Assembly (NCBI GenBank): GCA_964617955.1
Contig: CAZTXB010000003.1
Location: 62,001 to 126,000 of the forward strand
Direction: 5' to 3'
Origin: JABWCE01 sp964617955
GTDB taxonomy: Bacteria > Bacteroidota > Bacteroidia > NS11-12g > UBA9320
DNA length: 64,000 nucleotides
Every line of letters begins with the position of its first letter. Position 1 is the stretch's first letter. Under the pieces are notes generated by a model that saw nothing but the letters and a program-made list of their open reading frames with translations, had not been told where the DNA came from and did no database searches. Shown here piece by piece: positions 26,447 through 34,945 of the stretch. The position numbers and the translations under genes were made by a program.

Positions 26447-27739
26447 TTAGTTAGGTATATTATAAGTGTTGCCTTTCGCCGTGAACACGCATTTCCCTTT
26501 GAGGGTTTCACCCAGTAAATGCGAATTGGACGACAAAGACAAATTGGTATGCGTGTTAAATTCCCACTCCAAATCCAAGTCAAAGACCGAGAGGTTGGCA
26601 AGGTTTCCCTCCACTATTTGAGGTTCAGGTAATTTCAATAACCTTCGCGGAACGATGCTTGTTGCCATTACAAACCGATCCCATTTTATGCTCTTGCTTA
26701 AGTGCATGTTGTAAAGGCTGAACAGAATTTGAAGACTTATGGCTCCGAAGGGAGAATAGTTGAATTCAACTAATTTTTCCTCTGCATTATGAGGATTGTG
26801 ATCAGAAATAATACAATCGATGGTGCCCTTATTAATGCCCTCAATTAAAGCAAGCCTGTCTGACTCACTCCTCAGAGGAGGCATGATTTTGAGATTGGCA
26901 TCGAATTCCGACAGTGAGGCATCGGTATAAATGAGGTGTAAAATACTCGCATCGCAACTCACAGGAAGGCCTTCCGCTTTGGCCTTTTCAATCAAATCAA
27001 CCGATTGCTTGGTACTGATGTGTGAAAAATGGAGTCGGTTATTTGTATAACGCGCAATTTCAATTTCCCTGGCAACGACCGTGTATTCAGCATGGGCGGC
27101 AAAATACTTCAACCCGAGGGCTGCGGTTTGTTCACTTTCATTCACAAAACCGCCGTAGCTGAGCGATTTGTCTTCGGCATGCGTAAACACCAGATTTCCC
27201 ACATTTTTAGTATAGAGCAAGGCTCTTTGCAAAGCCCCGGGGTTATAGGGATGATCCCCATTGCTAAACCCAATGGCCCCGCCCAAATGCATGTCAAAAA
27301 TTTCGGTCAAGGTATCTCCTTCCAGGTCGACCGTGGTGGCGCCTAGAGGAAAAACCTCTACCACCTGCCTGGCGGTTTTTCTTTTTAGGAATTCGATTTG
27401 CGAACGGGTTTGAATGCACGGCTTTGAATCGGGTAAGGTGGCCAAGCCTGTAAATCCGCCTGCAGCCGCAACCTGTATGAGGCTATCCATGTCTTCCTTC
27501 AATTCCAAGCCGGGTTCCCCATGTCGGCACCTTAAATCGAAGAGGCCGGGGGTTGCTATGAGATTCCTGCCTTCAATTACAGCGATGTCTTTGGTCGACA
27601 AATCCCCGATTTCGCTGATTTTGCCATCGGCAATAAGGATGTCCTTCGTCCTGTTGTGATGAACAGAATCAGGGGAAATGATCTTGACCCTTTTTATCAG
27701 GAAAGAGCCTGACTTGGATTCGGCGTTATGTTTTTCCAA
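26447..27739 (-). CDS. Dihydroorotase-like protein, probably catalytically inactive
   Basis: A 430-residue amidohydrolase-fold protein that aligns with class I dihydroorotases: LIATPGLFDLR, TGLATLPDSKPC, HAEDKSL, HFSHISTKQSV, CDASILHL and SDHNPHNAEEK. The metal motif DxHxHxREPG is changed to D68-L-R-C-R-H-G-E-P-G77: both metal His are Arg, and the substrate-binding Arg is Gly. It therefore resembles PyrC', an inactive paralogue that in Pseudomonas supports aspartate transcarbamoylase assembly. Here pyrB lies at 48859-49788, in another operon. The start overlaps the end of the BatA-like gene by 43 bp. An active PyrC is presumably encoded elsewhere. Confidence 0.88.
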   Translation of the reverse strand: MEKHNAESKSGSFLIKRVKIISPDSVHHNRTKDILIADGKISEIGDLSTKDIAVIEGRNLIATPGLFDLRCRHGEPGLELKEDMDSLIQVAAAGGFTGLATLPDSKPCIQTRSQIEFLKRKTARQVVEVFPLGATTVDLEGDTLTEIFDMHLGGAIGFSNGDHPYNPGALQRALLYTKNVGNLVFTHAEDKSLSYGGFVNESEQTAALGLKYFAAHAEYTVVAREIEIARYTNNRLHFSHISTKQSVDLIEKAKAEGLPVSCDASILHLIYTDASLSEFDANLKIMPPLRSESDRLALIEGINKGTIDCIISDHNPHNAEEKLVEFNYSPFGAISLQILFSLYNMHLSKSIKWDRFVMATSIVPRRLLKLPEPQIVEGNLANLSVFDLDLEWEFNTHTNLSLSSNSHLLGETLKGKCVFTAKGNTYNIPN

Positions 27740-29763
27740 AATCTCAACAAAAGTATTTCAATTGCGATAAATAGCAAAGCTAAGCCAATAAATAATCGCC
27801 AGAGGGGTTTTCCATTTTCTTCTTGCTTTATTAAGGAATTGAGTGGAATCTCTGTTTTCTCGAAAACTTTCACTCCCTTACCTGCGTAAATGGCCATGAG
27901 TTCTGAAGGTTTGAGCAGATTAACCTCCGACTCCGTTCTATCGTAATTAAAGGCCATGGTTTGAATCACCTCATTGCTTTCGGGATCGAACAGTTTATAC
28001 AAACCGGCTTCCTTAACCTGATTATTCTCACTCAAAAATATTTCTTTGTTTTTCAAAATCCTTTCGACCATGACCTCAAAGGAGCCTTTTTTAAGATAGG
28101 CAGGTTTCTTACTTCCTTTTATTTCTTTGACCGGATTTAATAAATTGTTCTTTCCAATAACATAGGCCAAGGGAATGCCTGATTTTTTCATAAACGACAT
28201 TCTGAAAATAATGGGCACAAACAATTGGTTTTGCTGAAAGTTGCTCCACTCGCTTTGGAGGGGAACTGAAAACTGGTAAATATGACCTTTGCCTTGTTCG
28301 TAGGCTTTCAAAAAAATGCCCTCATTTCTCAATCTCATCAAATTATAGGCAGGCAAAAGGCTATTGGATGATATGGAGAAATATTTGAATACTTTGGGCA
28401 ATTCAAGATTTTTACTCCGATTTTCAATGATGTTTTGAAATAACTCGTTTTGATAGTCGAGTGAAGCAACCTCTGTAGGGCTGTTAACGATTTCACCGTA
28501 CGGGCTACAACCAAGATCTTTTAACCCCTGATTTAATGAGGAGTTCACCCCTTCGGGTGATGGGAAAATGGCAATATTTCCGCCATTGGCGAGGAAATTC
28601 AGCAATTCCGTGGTCATACCATTCGACAGCTCCTTAACCTCGGAAAGTGCAATAAGATCATAACTTCCTAGTTTGGAATAATTTACTTGTTGGAGAGGGA
28701 TACTTTCGTACCTAAAATAAGGTTCAGTAGCATACAATTTTTGAAGGTACACATTGGGTTTGCTGTCGTAAAGGCCAAGTACCTTTATTTCAGGGCTAAT
28801 ATTAAATGTAAAGTGATAAACATCGTCGAACACGATGGGATGGTCGGTTAAAGCCAATTCGGCATTTTGCCATCCTGTGGTGTTCACCGAAAAGCCCAGC
28901 GACACTTCTTTGGTTTCGCCGGCCGCAATGTCGAAACCGGTAATGGACTTCTGCATACCGTTCAGTTTTAGAGCTACGGTACCTCCTTCAAGACTTTCTT
29001 CCCCTAAATTTTTAATTCTTACCATGAGACTAAGGGCTTGATTTGGTTGAAAAACAGGACTTCCAAACCATGCTGTATCGATAAGCAAATTATGGGAGGA
29101 GTTGCCTGTAAGCGGCACGAGGTTAAGCTCTATTCCATTGTCTACGGCAGCAGGCCGGCTCCCGGCAAATGATTTTTGGAAATCAGAAATAACATAGGCG
29201 CGCTTAAAACCTACTCCACTGTTGTTTAAGAAATTATTTTGCTTCTGTACTATTTCTTCAAGCGTTTTAGTGCTGGGATCACTATCAATTTCGTCTAACT
29301 TCTGTAGAAATTCCTCACGGTTATAAAAACGGTCGTGGGTACCGTTAAAGTTGTTGCTTAAAATTTGAAACTTATCTCCGGGGCCATAAGCCGAAGAAAT
29401 TTCTCGGGCTTTCGCTTTTGCAGCTTCGAGGAGCGGACCTTTTTCGGATACAGCGCCCATGCTAAATGAATTGTCGATATAAATGCTGATGGCCTTCACT
29501 CCACTTTCAGTCTTCAACGCTTCCTTGGCCAAATAGGGTTGAGCAAATGCGAAAACAAGGGCTGTAATGGCCAAAATGCGACTGCACAGCACAAGGAGGT
29601 GTTTCAGGTTTCGCTGCTTTTGGGATTGCATTTTGACTTCATTCAAAAACCTAACATTCGTGAATAATACCTTTTTGAAGCGCCTGAAATTAAAAAGATG
29701 AATGAGTATGGGAATGCCAACGGCCAATAAACCAATAAGAAAGGCGGGATAAATAAAATGCAT
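27697..29763 (-). CDS. BatA-like membrane protein with von Willebrand A domain
   Basis: A 688-residue protein. It has the N-terminal double-membrane domain of BatA/aerotolerance proteins (FLIGLLAVGIPILIHLFNFRRFKKVLFT split over two motifs, VLCSRILAITALVFAFAQP), a VWA domain with a metal-site DNSFS near residue 93 (AISIYIDNSFSMGAV), a long extracytoplasmic region including a glutamine-amidotransferase-like fold (NGGNIAIFPSP), and a last membrane helix (LFIGLALLFIAIEILLL). It is probably the first gene of the operon running down to lipB. Function is unknown. No moxR or batB neighbours are present. Confidence 0.85.
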   Translation of the reverse strand: MHFIYPAFLIGLLAVGIPILIHLFNFRRFKKVLFTNVRFLNEVKMQSQKQRNLKHLLVLCSRILAITALVFAFAQPYLAKEALKTESGVKAISIYIDNSFSMGAVSEKGPLLEAAKAKAREISSAYGPGDKFQILSNNFNGTHDRFYNREEFLQKLDEIDSDPSTKTLEEIVQKQNNFLNNSGVGFKRAYVISDFQKSFAGSRPAAVDNGIELNLVPLTGNSSHNLLIDTAWFGSPVFQPNQALSLMVRIKNLGEESLEGGTVALKLNGMQKSITGFDIAAGETKEVSLGFSVNTTGWQNAELALTDHPIVFDDVYHFTFNISPEIKVLGLYDSKPNVYLQKLYATEPYFRYESIPLQQVNYSKLGSYDLIALSEVKELSNGMTTELLNFLANGGNIAIFPSPEGVNSSLNQGLKDLGCSPYGEIVNSPTEVASLDYQNELFQNIIENRSKNLELPKVFKYFSISSNSLLPAYNLMRLRNEGIFLKAYEQGKGHIYQFSVPLQSEWSNFQQNQLFVPIIFRMSFMKKSGIPLAYVIGKNNLLNPVKEIKGSKKPAYLKKGSFEVMVERILKNKEIFLSENNQVKEAGLYKLFDPESNEVIQTMAFNYDRTESEVNLLKPSELMAIYAGKGVKVFEKTEIPLNSLIKQEENGKPLWRLFIGLALLFIAIEILLLRFWKNITPNPSQALS

Positions 29764-30006
29764 TGTCTAGTTGCGAAGGTAGTGAATTGGAGGTAAAAAA
29801 TGTGTCAAATAAGAAACCATTCGGACAGTTTTTAGTAAACGTATTAATTTATTTAGCAGTGCTTGGCTAATTTTTGCATTCAGTAAAAATTTTATACCCC
29901 TCCATTTGTCCGCGAGAAAATACAGTTGTTAAAGACCGTTTACCACCATAAAAAAAACGCCCTGAGATAGAAATTAAATTAAAATTCCTTTTGCGTTTCA
30001 TTCCTC

Positions 30007-30037
30007 TTTGCGGGAACGTGGCCATTCCCTACCTTTG
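30007..30037 (+). promoter_or_regulatory. Consensus promoter placed for leaderless transcription
   Basis: TTTG (30007-30010), exactly 19 bp, then TACCTTTG (30030-30037). Both boxes are perfect. The box ends only 4 bp before the ATG at 30042, so the message should have almost no leader. The rest of the 278-bp gap 29764-30041 shows nothing clear; TACCTTCG (29774-29781, minus) is a possible weak -7 box for the BatA-like gene. Confidence 0.75.
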
Positions 30038-30041
30038 CTAA

Positions 30042-30836
30042 ATGCCTTTGCCTAAAATCACTTCCCAAACCCTTGAAATAACTAAAGCGGTTGGGGCCTA
30101 CCTCTTAGGAGAATTCAGGAGTTTCGACCAAAAATCAATAGAAGTTAAATCACTTAATCAATTGGTGAGTTACGTGGATATTAAGGCAGAAAATATGCTA
30201 GTTGAAGGATTGGGAAAACTCATTCCTGAAGCTGGTTTTATCACTGAGGAAAACACCATCTCTAAGCTTTCAGATGAATATAACTGGGTAATTGACCCCT
30301 TGGATGGAACCACCAATTTTATGCATGGCATTCCTGTTTTTGCAGTGAGTATCGCTTTAATGAAGGGACAGGAAACGCTTTTAGGCGTGGTTTACGATGT
30401 GTGCCATGACGCCCTTTACTATGCCGATGAAACCGGTGCTTACTGCAACGGCGATCACATTAGCGTGTCGGAAAATTCAAATATTCATAAGTGCTTACTC
30501 GCTACTGGCTTCCCTTATTACGACTTTGCAGGCATGGAAAACTACATGAATGTACTGAAAAATTTGATGCAACTCACGCATGGCTTAAGAAGAATGGGTA
30601 GCGCTGCCATCGATTTAGCATACGTGGCTTGTGGAAAATTTGAGGGCTATTTCGAATATGGACTCAGCGCTTGGGATGTTGCGGCAGGAGCCTTTATCAT
30701 TAAACAAGCCGGTGGTATCGTTACCGATTTTGATGGCAAAGAAGATTACATTTTCGGTAAGCAAATTATCGCAACCAACCAAGGCATTAACAAAAAAATG
30801 TTTGAAATCGTTCATGCAAACTTTAACTCTAAATAA
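30042..30836 (+). CDS. suhB: Inositol monophosphatase family protein
   Basis: A 264-residue Mg-dependent phosphatase. It has the metal-binding pair EE (69-70, FITEENT), motif WVIDPLDGTTNF (82-93, with D85 and D88) and the late motif SAWDVAAGAFIIKQAGG with its Asp. These are the signatures of myo-inositol-1-phosphatase; the natural substrate could also be another sugar phosphate. The ATG at 30042 is the only reasonable start. It overlaps the amidase start by 23 bp. Confidence 0.92.
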   Translation: MPLPKITSQTLEITKAVGAYLLGEFRSFDQKSIEVKSLNQLVSYVDIKAENMLVEGLGKLIPEAGFITEENTISKLSDEYNWVIDPLDGTTNFMHGIPVFAVSIALMKGQETLLGVVYDVCHDALYYADETGAYCNGDHISVSENSNIHKCLLATGFPYYDFAGMENYMNVLKNLMQLTHGLRRMGSAAIDLAYVACGKFEGYFEYGLSAWDVAAGAFIIKQAGGIVTDFDGKEDYIFGKQIIATNQGINKKMFEIVHANFNSK

Positions 30837-32142
30837 ACCTGAGCTAAGCATCAGAAAGGGGTTTGGGGTTTTAAAAGTTTGTGGGGTTGGGTGGCTATGT
30901 CTGGGATTATTAATTCCTTCAGTTTCCCAAAGTATTAAACATATTAATGCCCATTATTCAACCCTAAAGCTCAACACAGTCAGCGACAGTATCCTAAGTT
31001 TGTATTTTGATAATTCGGTTACCGCCTGCAGAGTGTTGTCCGATGAAAATACACCATTCCGAATCGACATTCAATTGGACACACCAACTATGCAAAGCAT
31101 TCCGGTGACTTTATCAAAAAACCATTGTGATGGTTTCGAGATGGGACTGAGTTCATCACTCGTTATTTTTAAAACCCCTCTAAAACATCTTGTTATCAAA
31201 ACTTCCGGTTCAAAACAAGATTTGAGCTTACAACTCTTCCACAGCGGCGAAACGCCTGAATATACAGCCCCTTTAAATAAAACCTCCGACCGATGTTCAA
31301 AACCCGGCAGCATCAGTTACCGTGTTTGGCGTCAAGGCCTACCCGACCCAAAACCGGGCAGAGAAGCTACCTCCGTCGAGCATTTGGTCATTCACCATTC
31401 GGCTGGCGATAACAGCGACACCAATTATATCAATACCGTGCGAAACATCTATTTGCTGCATACCCAGGGCAATGGGTGGGACGATATCGGATATAATTTT
31501 TTAATCGCTCCCAACGGTCAATTGTTTATTGGTCGTGACCCTCAGGGCGTAACCGAGGACGACAACATTTTAGGCGCTCATTTTTGTTCAAAAAATCAAA
31601 ATACCATGGGCATTTGCCTATTAGGAAATTTTATGACTGAAAAACCTGACCCAAGGGCTATTCAAACTTTAAATTACCTTATGGCTTGGAAGCTCAATAA
31701 AGACAAGCTGTCTGCCTTTGGGCAGAGCACACATCCAAAAGTCGGAGGCAGCATGCTGTCCACCATTTGCGGTCACCGTGAGGGCTGCAGCACAAGTTGT
31801 CCGGGCGATTCATTTTACACCCATTTCAAACCCTTAAAAGTAGAGAGTAAAAGAATTGCCGACAGCTGTAAGCAAGTTTCTTCACAATTTCAAACCGGAA
31901 AATCAAAAGTTAAAATGTTAATTCCGAATCCAAATGTTGGGGTTATGCATTTTATGGAGGGGACCTCTGGCCGATGCATGATTCATAATTCGCTTGGCCA
32001 AACGGTTTTTGAAAGTGAATTTATGAGTGGACAAACTTTTCAGTTATTTTTGCGGGAAGGAATATATTTTTACACCCTCATAGAAAGTAATTCAACCATA
32101 ACAAAAGGCAAACTCATTATTAAAGACAATCATGGAACATAA
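30814..32142 (+). CDS. N-acetylmuramoyl-L-alanine amidase with T9SS sorting domain
   Basis: A 442-residue secreted enzyme. A signal peptide with a long N-region (hydrophobic GWLCLGLLIPSVSQS) is followed by about 130 residues of unknown beta domain, then an amidase_2/PGRP domain: zinc ligands H194 (VIHHSAG), H321 (CGHREG) and C329 (SCPGD), with the conserved Tyr in DDIGYNFLI. It should cut the bond between muramic acid and the stem peptide. The end (IPNPNVGVMHF, LREGIYFYTLI) is a T9SS type A domain, so the enzyme probably acts outside the cell. It overlaps neighbouring genes at both ends (23 and 11 bp), indicating coupled translation. Confidence 0.9.
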   Translation: MQTLTLNKPELSIRKGFGVLKVCGVGWLCLGLLIPSVSQSIKHINAHYSTLKLNTVSDSILSLYFDNSVTACRVLSDENTPFRIDIQLDTPTMQSIPVTLSKNHCDGFEMGLSSSLVIFKTPLKHLVIKTSGSKQDLSLQLFHSGETPEYTAPLNKTSDRCSKPGSISYRVWRQGLPDPKPGREATSVEHLVIHHSAGDNSDTNYINTVRNIYLLHTQGNGWDDIGYNFLIAPNGQLFIGRDPQGVTEDDNILGAHFCSKNQNTMGICLLGNFMTEKPDPRAIQTLNYLMAWKLNKDKLSAFGQSTHPKVGGSMLSTICGHREGCSTSCPGDSFYTHFKPLKVESKRIADSCKQVSSQFQTGKSKVKMLIPNPNVGVMHFMEGTSGRCMIHNSLGQTVFESEFMSGQTFQLFLREGIYFYTLIESNSTITKGKLIIKDNHGT

Positions 32143-32515
32143 AAATATCATATCACGCGATTTTTGGGAAGGGATGCTGGGCCAAAGCAGAGCAGTAAGA
32201 GTTGGAAACTACATTGAAGTTTCGGCCACCAATTGCCTCAACGAAAAGGGCGAAATTGAAGGCGGAAAAAACGTATTCCAGCAAGCTTTTTACATCGTTC
32301 AAAAAATTGAAAAAGCCCTTCAGGCCGAAGAGGCTGAGCTTAGCGATGTGGTTAGGTTGCGTATTTACATGGTCGATATTTCTGATTGGGAAGAAGTGGC
32401 CAAAGTGATTCATCACTTTTTTGCGGAAATCAAACCTGCCGCTACCATGATTGAGGTCTCTGCCTTAATCGATAAAAAATTTCTTATAGAAATTGAAGCT
32501 ACTGCAATAAAATAA
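32132..32515 (+). CDS. Rid (YjgF/YER057c) family protein without the catalytic arginine
   Basis: A 127-residue protein with the Rid fold: RAVRVGNYIEVSATNCLN, AFYIVQKIEKAL, DVVRLRIYMVDISDWEEV and IEVSALIDKKFLIEIEATA. Archetypal RidA removes reactive 2-aminoacrylate with an arginine in P-A-R-(S/T). Here that site reads P102-A-A104-T, so the Arg is missing and standard imine deaminase activity is not expected. It probably belongs to another Rid subfamily. The start overlaps the amidase stop by 11 bp. Confidence 0.88.
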   Translation: MEHKNIISRDFWEGMLGQSRAVRVGNYIEVSATNCLNEKGEIEGGKNVFQQAFYIVQKIEKALQAEEAELSDVVRLRIYMVDISDWEEVAKVIHHFFAEIKPAATMIEVSALIDKKFLIEIEATAIK

Positions 32516-32518
32516 ATT

Positions 32519-32548
32519 TTTGCTCAGCCTCAGTATTGTTTACATTTG
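32519..32548 (+). promoter_or_regulatory. Probable promoter of the RND/MMPL gene
   Basis: TTTG (32519-32522), 18 bp, then TACATTTG (32541-32548), both exact. Predicted start near 32554, a few bases before the ATG at 32561. The box overlaps the in-frame TTG at 32546, which argues for the ATG. Confidence 0.65.
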
Positions 32549-32560
32549 CCCGCCAGTGGT

Positions 32561-34903
32561 ATGTGGGAAAGGATAGCTAATATTTTACTTCGCAACAGGT
32601 TATGGCTTATTATTGTATTAATAGCCGGAACCATTCTTATGGGTTATGAGGCCACCAAAAGCAAGATGGCCTATGATAATCCTAAGTTTATACCTGCCGA
32701 TGACTCGGACATGGTATTCTATTCCGAATTCAAAAAACTCTTTGGTGACGATGGATCCGTAATGGTTATTGGAGTAAAATCGGAAAAAGTAAAGCAATTA
32801 AGTTTTTTTAACGACTGGTACAACATCACAGAGCAGATCGGCAAAACAAATGGGATCAAGCGAATTCTGTCAGTGGCCAATCTTCCTCAACTGGTAGTTG
32901 ATTATGACAATTACACCTTTAATCAGGAAAAAGTAATCAAAACCCGTCCCAAGAATCAATCCGAATTGGATTCGATGCTGGCTAAAATTCATACCCTTAA
33001 GTTTTACGAGGGCTTAATCTTTAACTCAAAAGGCGATCTCACCATCATGGCCATCACCATGGAATCGAAGTTGCTCGACAGCCGTGAGAGAATAACCTTT
33101 GTTAAAAACATCGAAAAGCAAATTAATGCGCTTTGCGATAAACACGGCGTAGAACCACATTTTTCGGGATTGCCTTACATACGAACGGAGTATTCGAATA
33201 AAGTTCAACATGAAATTATTTTTTTTACGGCTCTGTCATTCTTGATAACATCGGCCATCATGATGTTCTTTTTCAAGTCGCTTTACACCTTGGTATTTGC
33301 GCAGTTAGTGGTGCTTATCGGGGTAGTTTGGACCATGGGCATCAATGCCATTTACGGTTTTAAAATCTCTTTGTTTACGGGATTAATGCCCCCTTTAATT
33401 GTGGTTATCGGTATCACAAATTGCATTTATCTTTTAAATAAGTACCACGACGAATTCCGAAAACATCATAACCAGATGAAAGCCCTGCAAAGGGTTATTT
33501 CTAAAGTAGGCTTAGCGGTCTTCTTTATAAATTTAACCACGGCCTTTGGTTTTGGGGTTTTCTATTTTTCAGGCTCTACATCCTTAAGGGAATTCGGACT
33601 GGTTTCTTTTTGGTCTATTATGGCAATTTATGTCATATCCATGGTGCTGATTCCTGTAATATTCTCCTACTTACCACGCCCATCCGAAAAGCAAACCAAG
33701 CATCTCGACAGCAAGTTTTTAAAGGTGATTATTGAGTGGACTGCAAACATGGTTACCAAAAAACGACGGTTGATTTACACCATAACCATCATCATCACGC
33801 TGCTTTCTGTTGGTGGCGTCTTTCTCATAAAATCCGTAGGATTTATGGTGGATGACATTTCAAAAACAGATCCGCTGTACAAGGATTTAAAGTTCTTTGA
33901 GACCAATATCAAAGGGGTGATGCCATTCGAAATTGTAGTTGACTCTAAGAAAAAGGGAGGCATTAAAAGCATTCGAACCTTGCAAAAAATCGATCGCCTT
34001 GAAAGAGAAGTAGGAAATATGCCGCATTTTTCGCAATCCGTTTCGCTTGCCAAAATGATGCGTTTCGCCAATCAGGCCTTTTACGACGGCGATTCCATCC
34101 GATACCTCATTCCAAGCATCATGGATTTGGGCAATATCATGTCGATGATGCCACAGGGAAAAAGCCGTGGAAATATTCTACATAATCTTGTCGACAGTAC
34201 CTATCAAAAGGCCAGGATAAGTTTCCAGATGGCTGATGTAGGATCTGTAGAAATCAAAAAGATTAAAAAGGAGGTGGAAAATAAGGCTTTGGCTATTTTT
34301 CCTAAGGATGAGTTTGAAATCTCTTTAACAGGTACAAGCATTATTTTCTTAAAAGGTAACGATTACCTGTTCGACGATTTGTTTCAAAGTGTTCTAATAG
34401 CACTTTTGGCCAACTCACTGATTATGGCCTTCATTTTTTACAACTGGCGTATGATTATTATCTCCTTAATTCCTAATTTAATTCCCTTGTTAATGGCCAT
34501 TGCCGTCATGGGCTTTTTTAAAATTATGTTTAAGCCGAGTACCATTTTAGTTTTTTCAGTGGCCTATGGCATCGCTGTCGATTACTCCATACATTTCTTG
34601 GCCAAATACCGCCAGGAGTTAAAGAAACACAAATACAATATTCCGGTTGCTGTGTCTTTTGCTCTCCGAGAATCGGGCGTGAGCATGATCTATTCTGGCT
34701 CTGTGCTGTTTTTTGGATTTCTGATTTTTGCTTTTTCTTCCTTTGGAGGAACCATTATGTTGGGCATTCTTACCAGTTTAACCATTATTCTGGCTTTGTT
34801 TTCGAATCTGATTCTGCTACCGGCCTTGCTGTTCAGCTACGATGTCGCCATTGCCAAAAAGAAAGAAGGCAGTGGTTTGGTTGATTTGGATGGCTTTGAA
34901 TAG
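32561..34903 (+). CDS. RND superfamily (MMPL/HAE3-type) exporter
   Basis: A 780-residue inner-membrane protein built of two similar halves. Each half has one membrane helix, a large periplasmic domain (ADDSDMVFYSEFKKLFGDDGSV in the first), then five helices, giving about 12 in total. Typical segments include GLMPPLIVVIGITNCIYLLNKY and FSVAYGIAVDYSIHFLAKYRQEL, the proton-path helices of MMPL/hopanoid-type exporters. The probable substrate is a lipid or other hydrophobic molecule; the sequence does not tell which. Confidence 0.9.
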   Translation: MWERIANILLRNRLWLIIVLIAGTILMGYEATKSKMAYDNPKFIPADDSDMVFYSEFKKLFGDDGSVMVIGVKSEKVKQLSFFNDWYNITEQIGKTNGIKRILSVANLPQLVVDYDNYTFNQEKVIKTRPKNQSELDSMLAKIHTLKFYEGLIFNSKGDLTIMAITMESKLLDSRERITFVKNIEKQINALCDKHGVEPHFSGLPYIRTEYSNKVQHEIIFFTALSFLITSAIMMFFFKSLYTLVFAQLVVLIGVVWTMGINAIYGFKISLFTGLMPPLIVVIGITNCIYLLNKYHDEFRKHHNQMKALQRVISKVGLAVFFINLTTAFGFGVFYFSGSTSLREFGLVSFWSIMAIYVISMVLIPVIFSYLPRPSEKQTKHLDSKFLKVIIEWTANMVTKKRRLIYTITIIITLLSVGGVFLIKSVGFMVDDISKTDPLYKDLKFFETNIKGVMPFEIVVDSKKKGGIKSIRTLQKIDRLEREVGNMPHFSQSVSLAKMMRFANQAFYDGDSIRYLIPSIMDLGNIMSMMPQGKSRGNILHNLVDSTYQKARISFQMADVGSVEIKKIKKEVENKALAIFPKDEFEISLTGTSIIFLKGNDYLFDDLFQSVLIALLANSLIMAFIFYNWRMIIISLIPNLIPLLMAIAVMGFFKIMFKPSTILVFSVAYGIAVDYSIHFLAKYRQELKKHKYNIPVAVSFALRESGVSMIYSGSVLFFGFLIFAFSSFGGTIMLGILTSLTIILALFSNLILLPALLFSYDVAIAKKKEGSGLVDLDGFE

Positions 34904-34945
34904 AGATTGAACTTGAGGTGCAGTTTATGATGGCTGAGCGTTTTG

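Noticed and set aside
26440..26601. Longer N-terminus for the 225-residue protein
   Set aside because: It overlaps the dihydroorotase-like gene, and the residues look like an out-of-frame translation.
30631..30813. Longer N-terminus for the amidase
   Set aside because: This part lies inside the phosphatase gene and would bury the signal peptide; ATG at 30814 is adopted.
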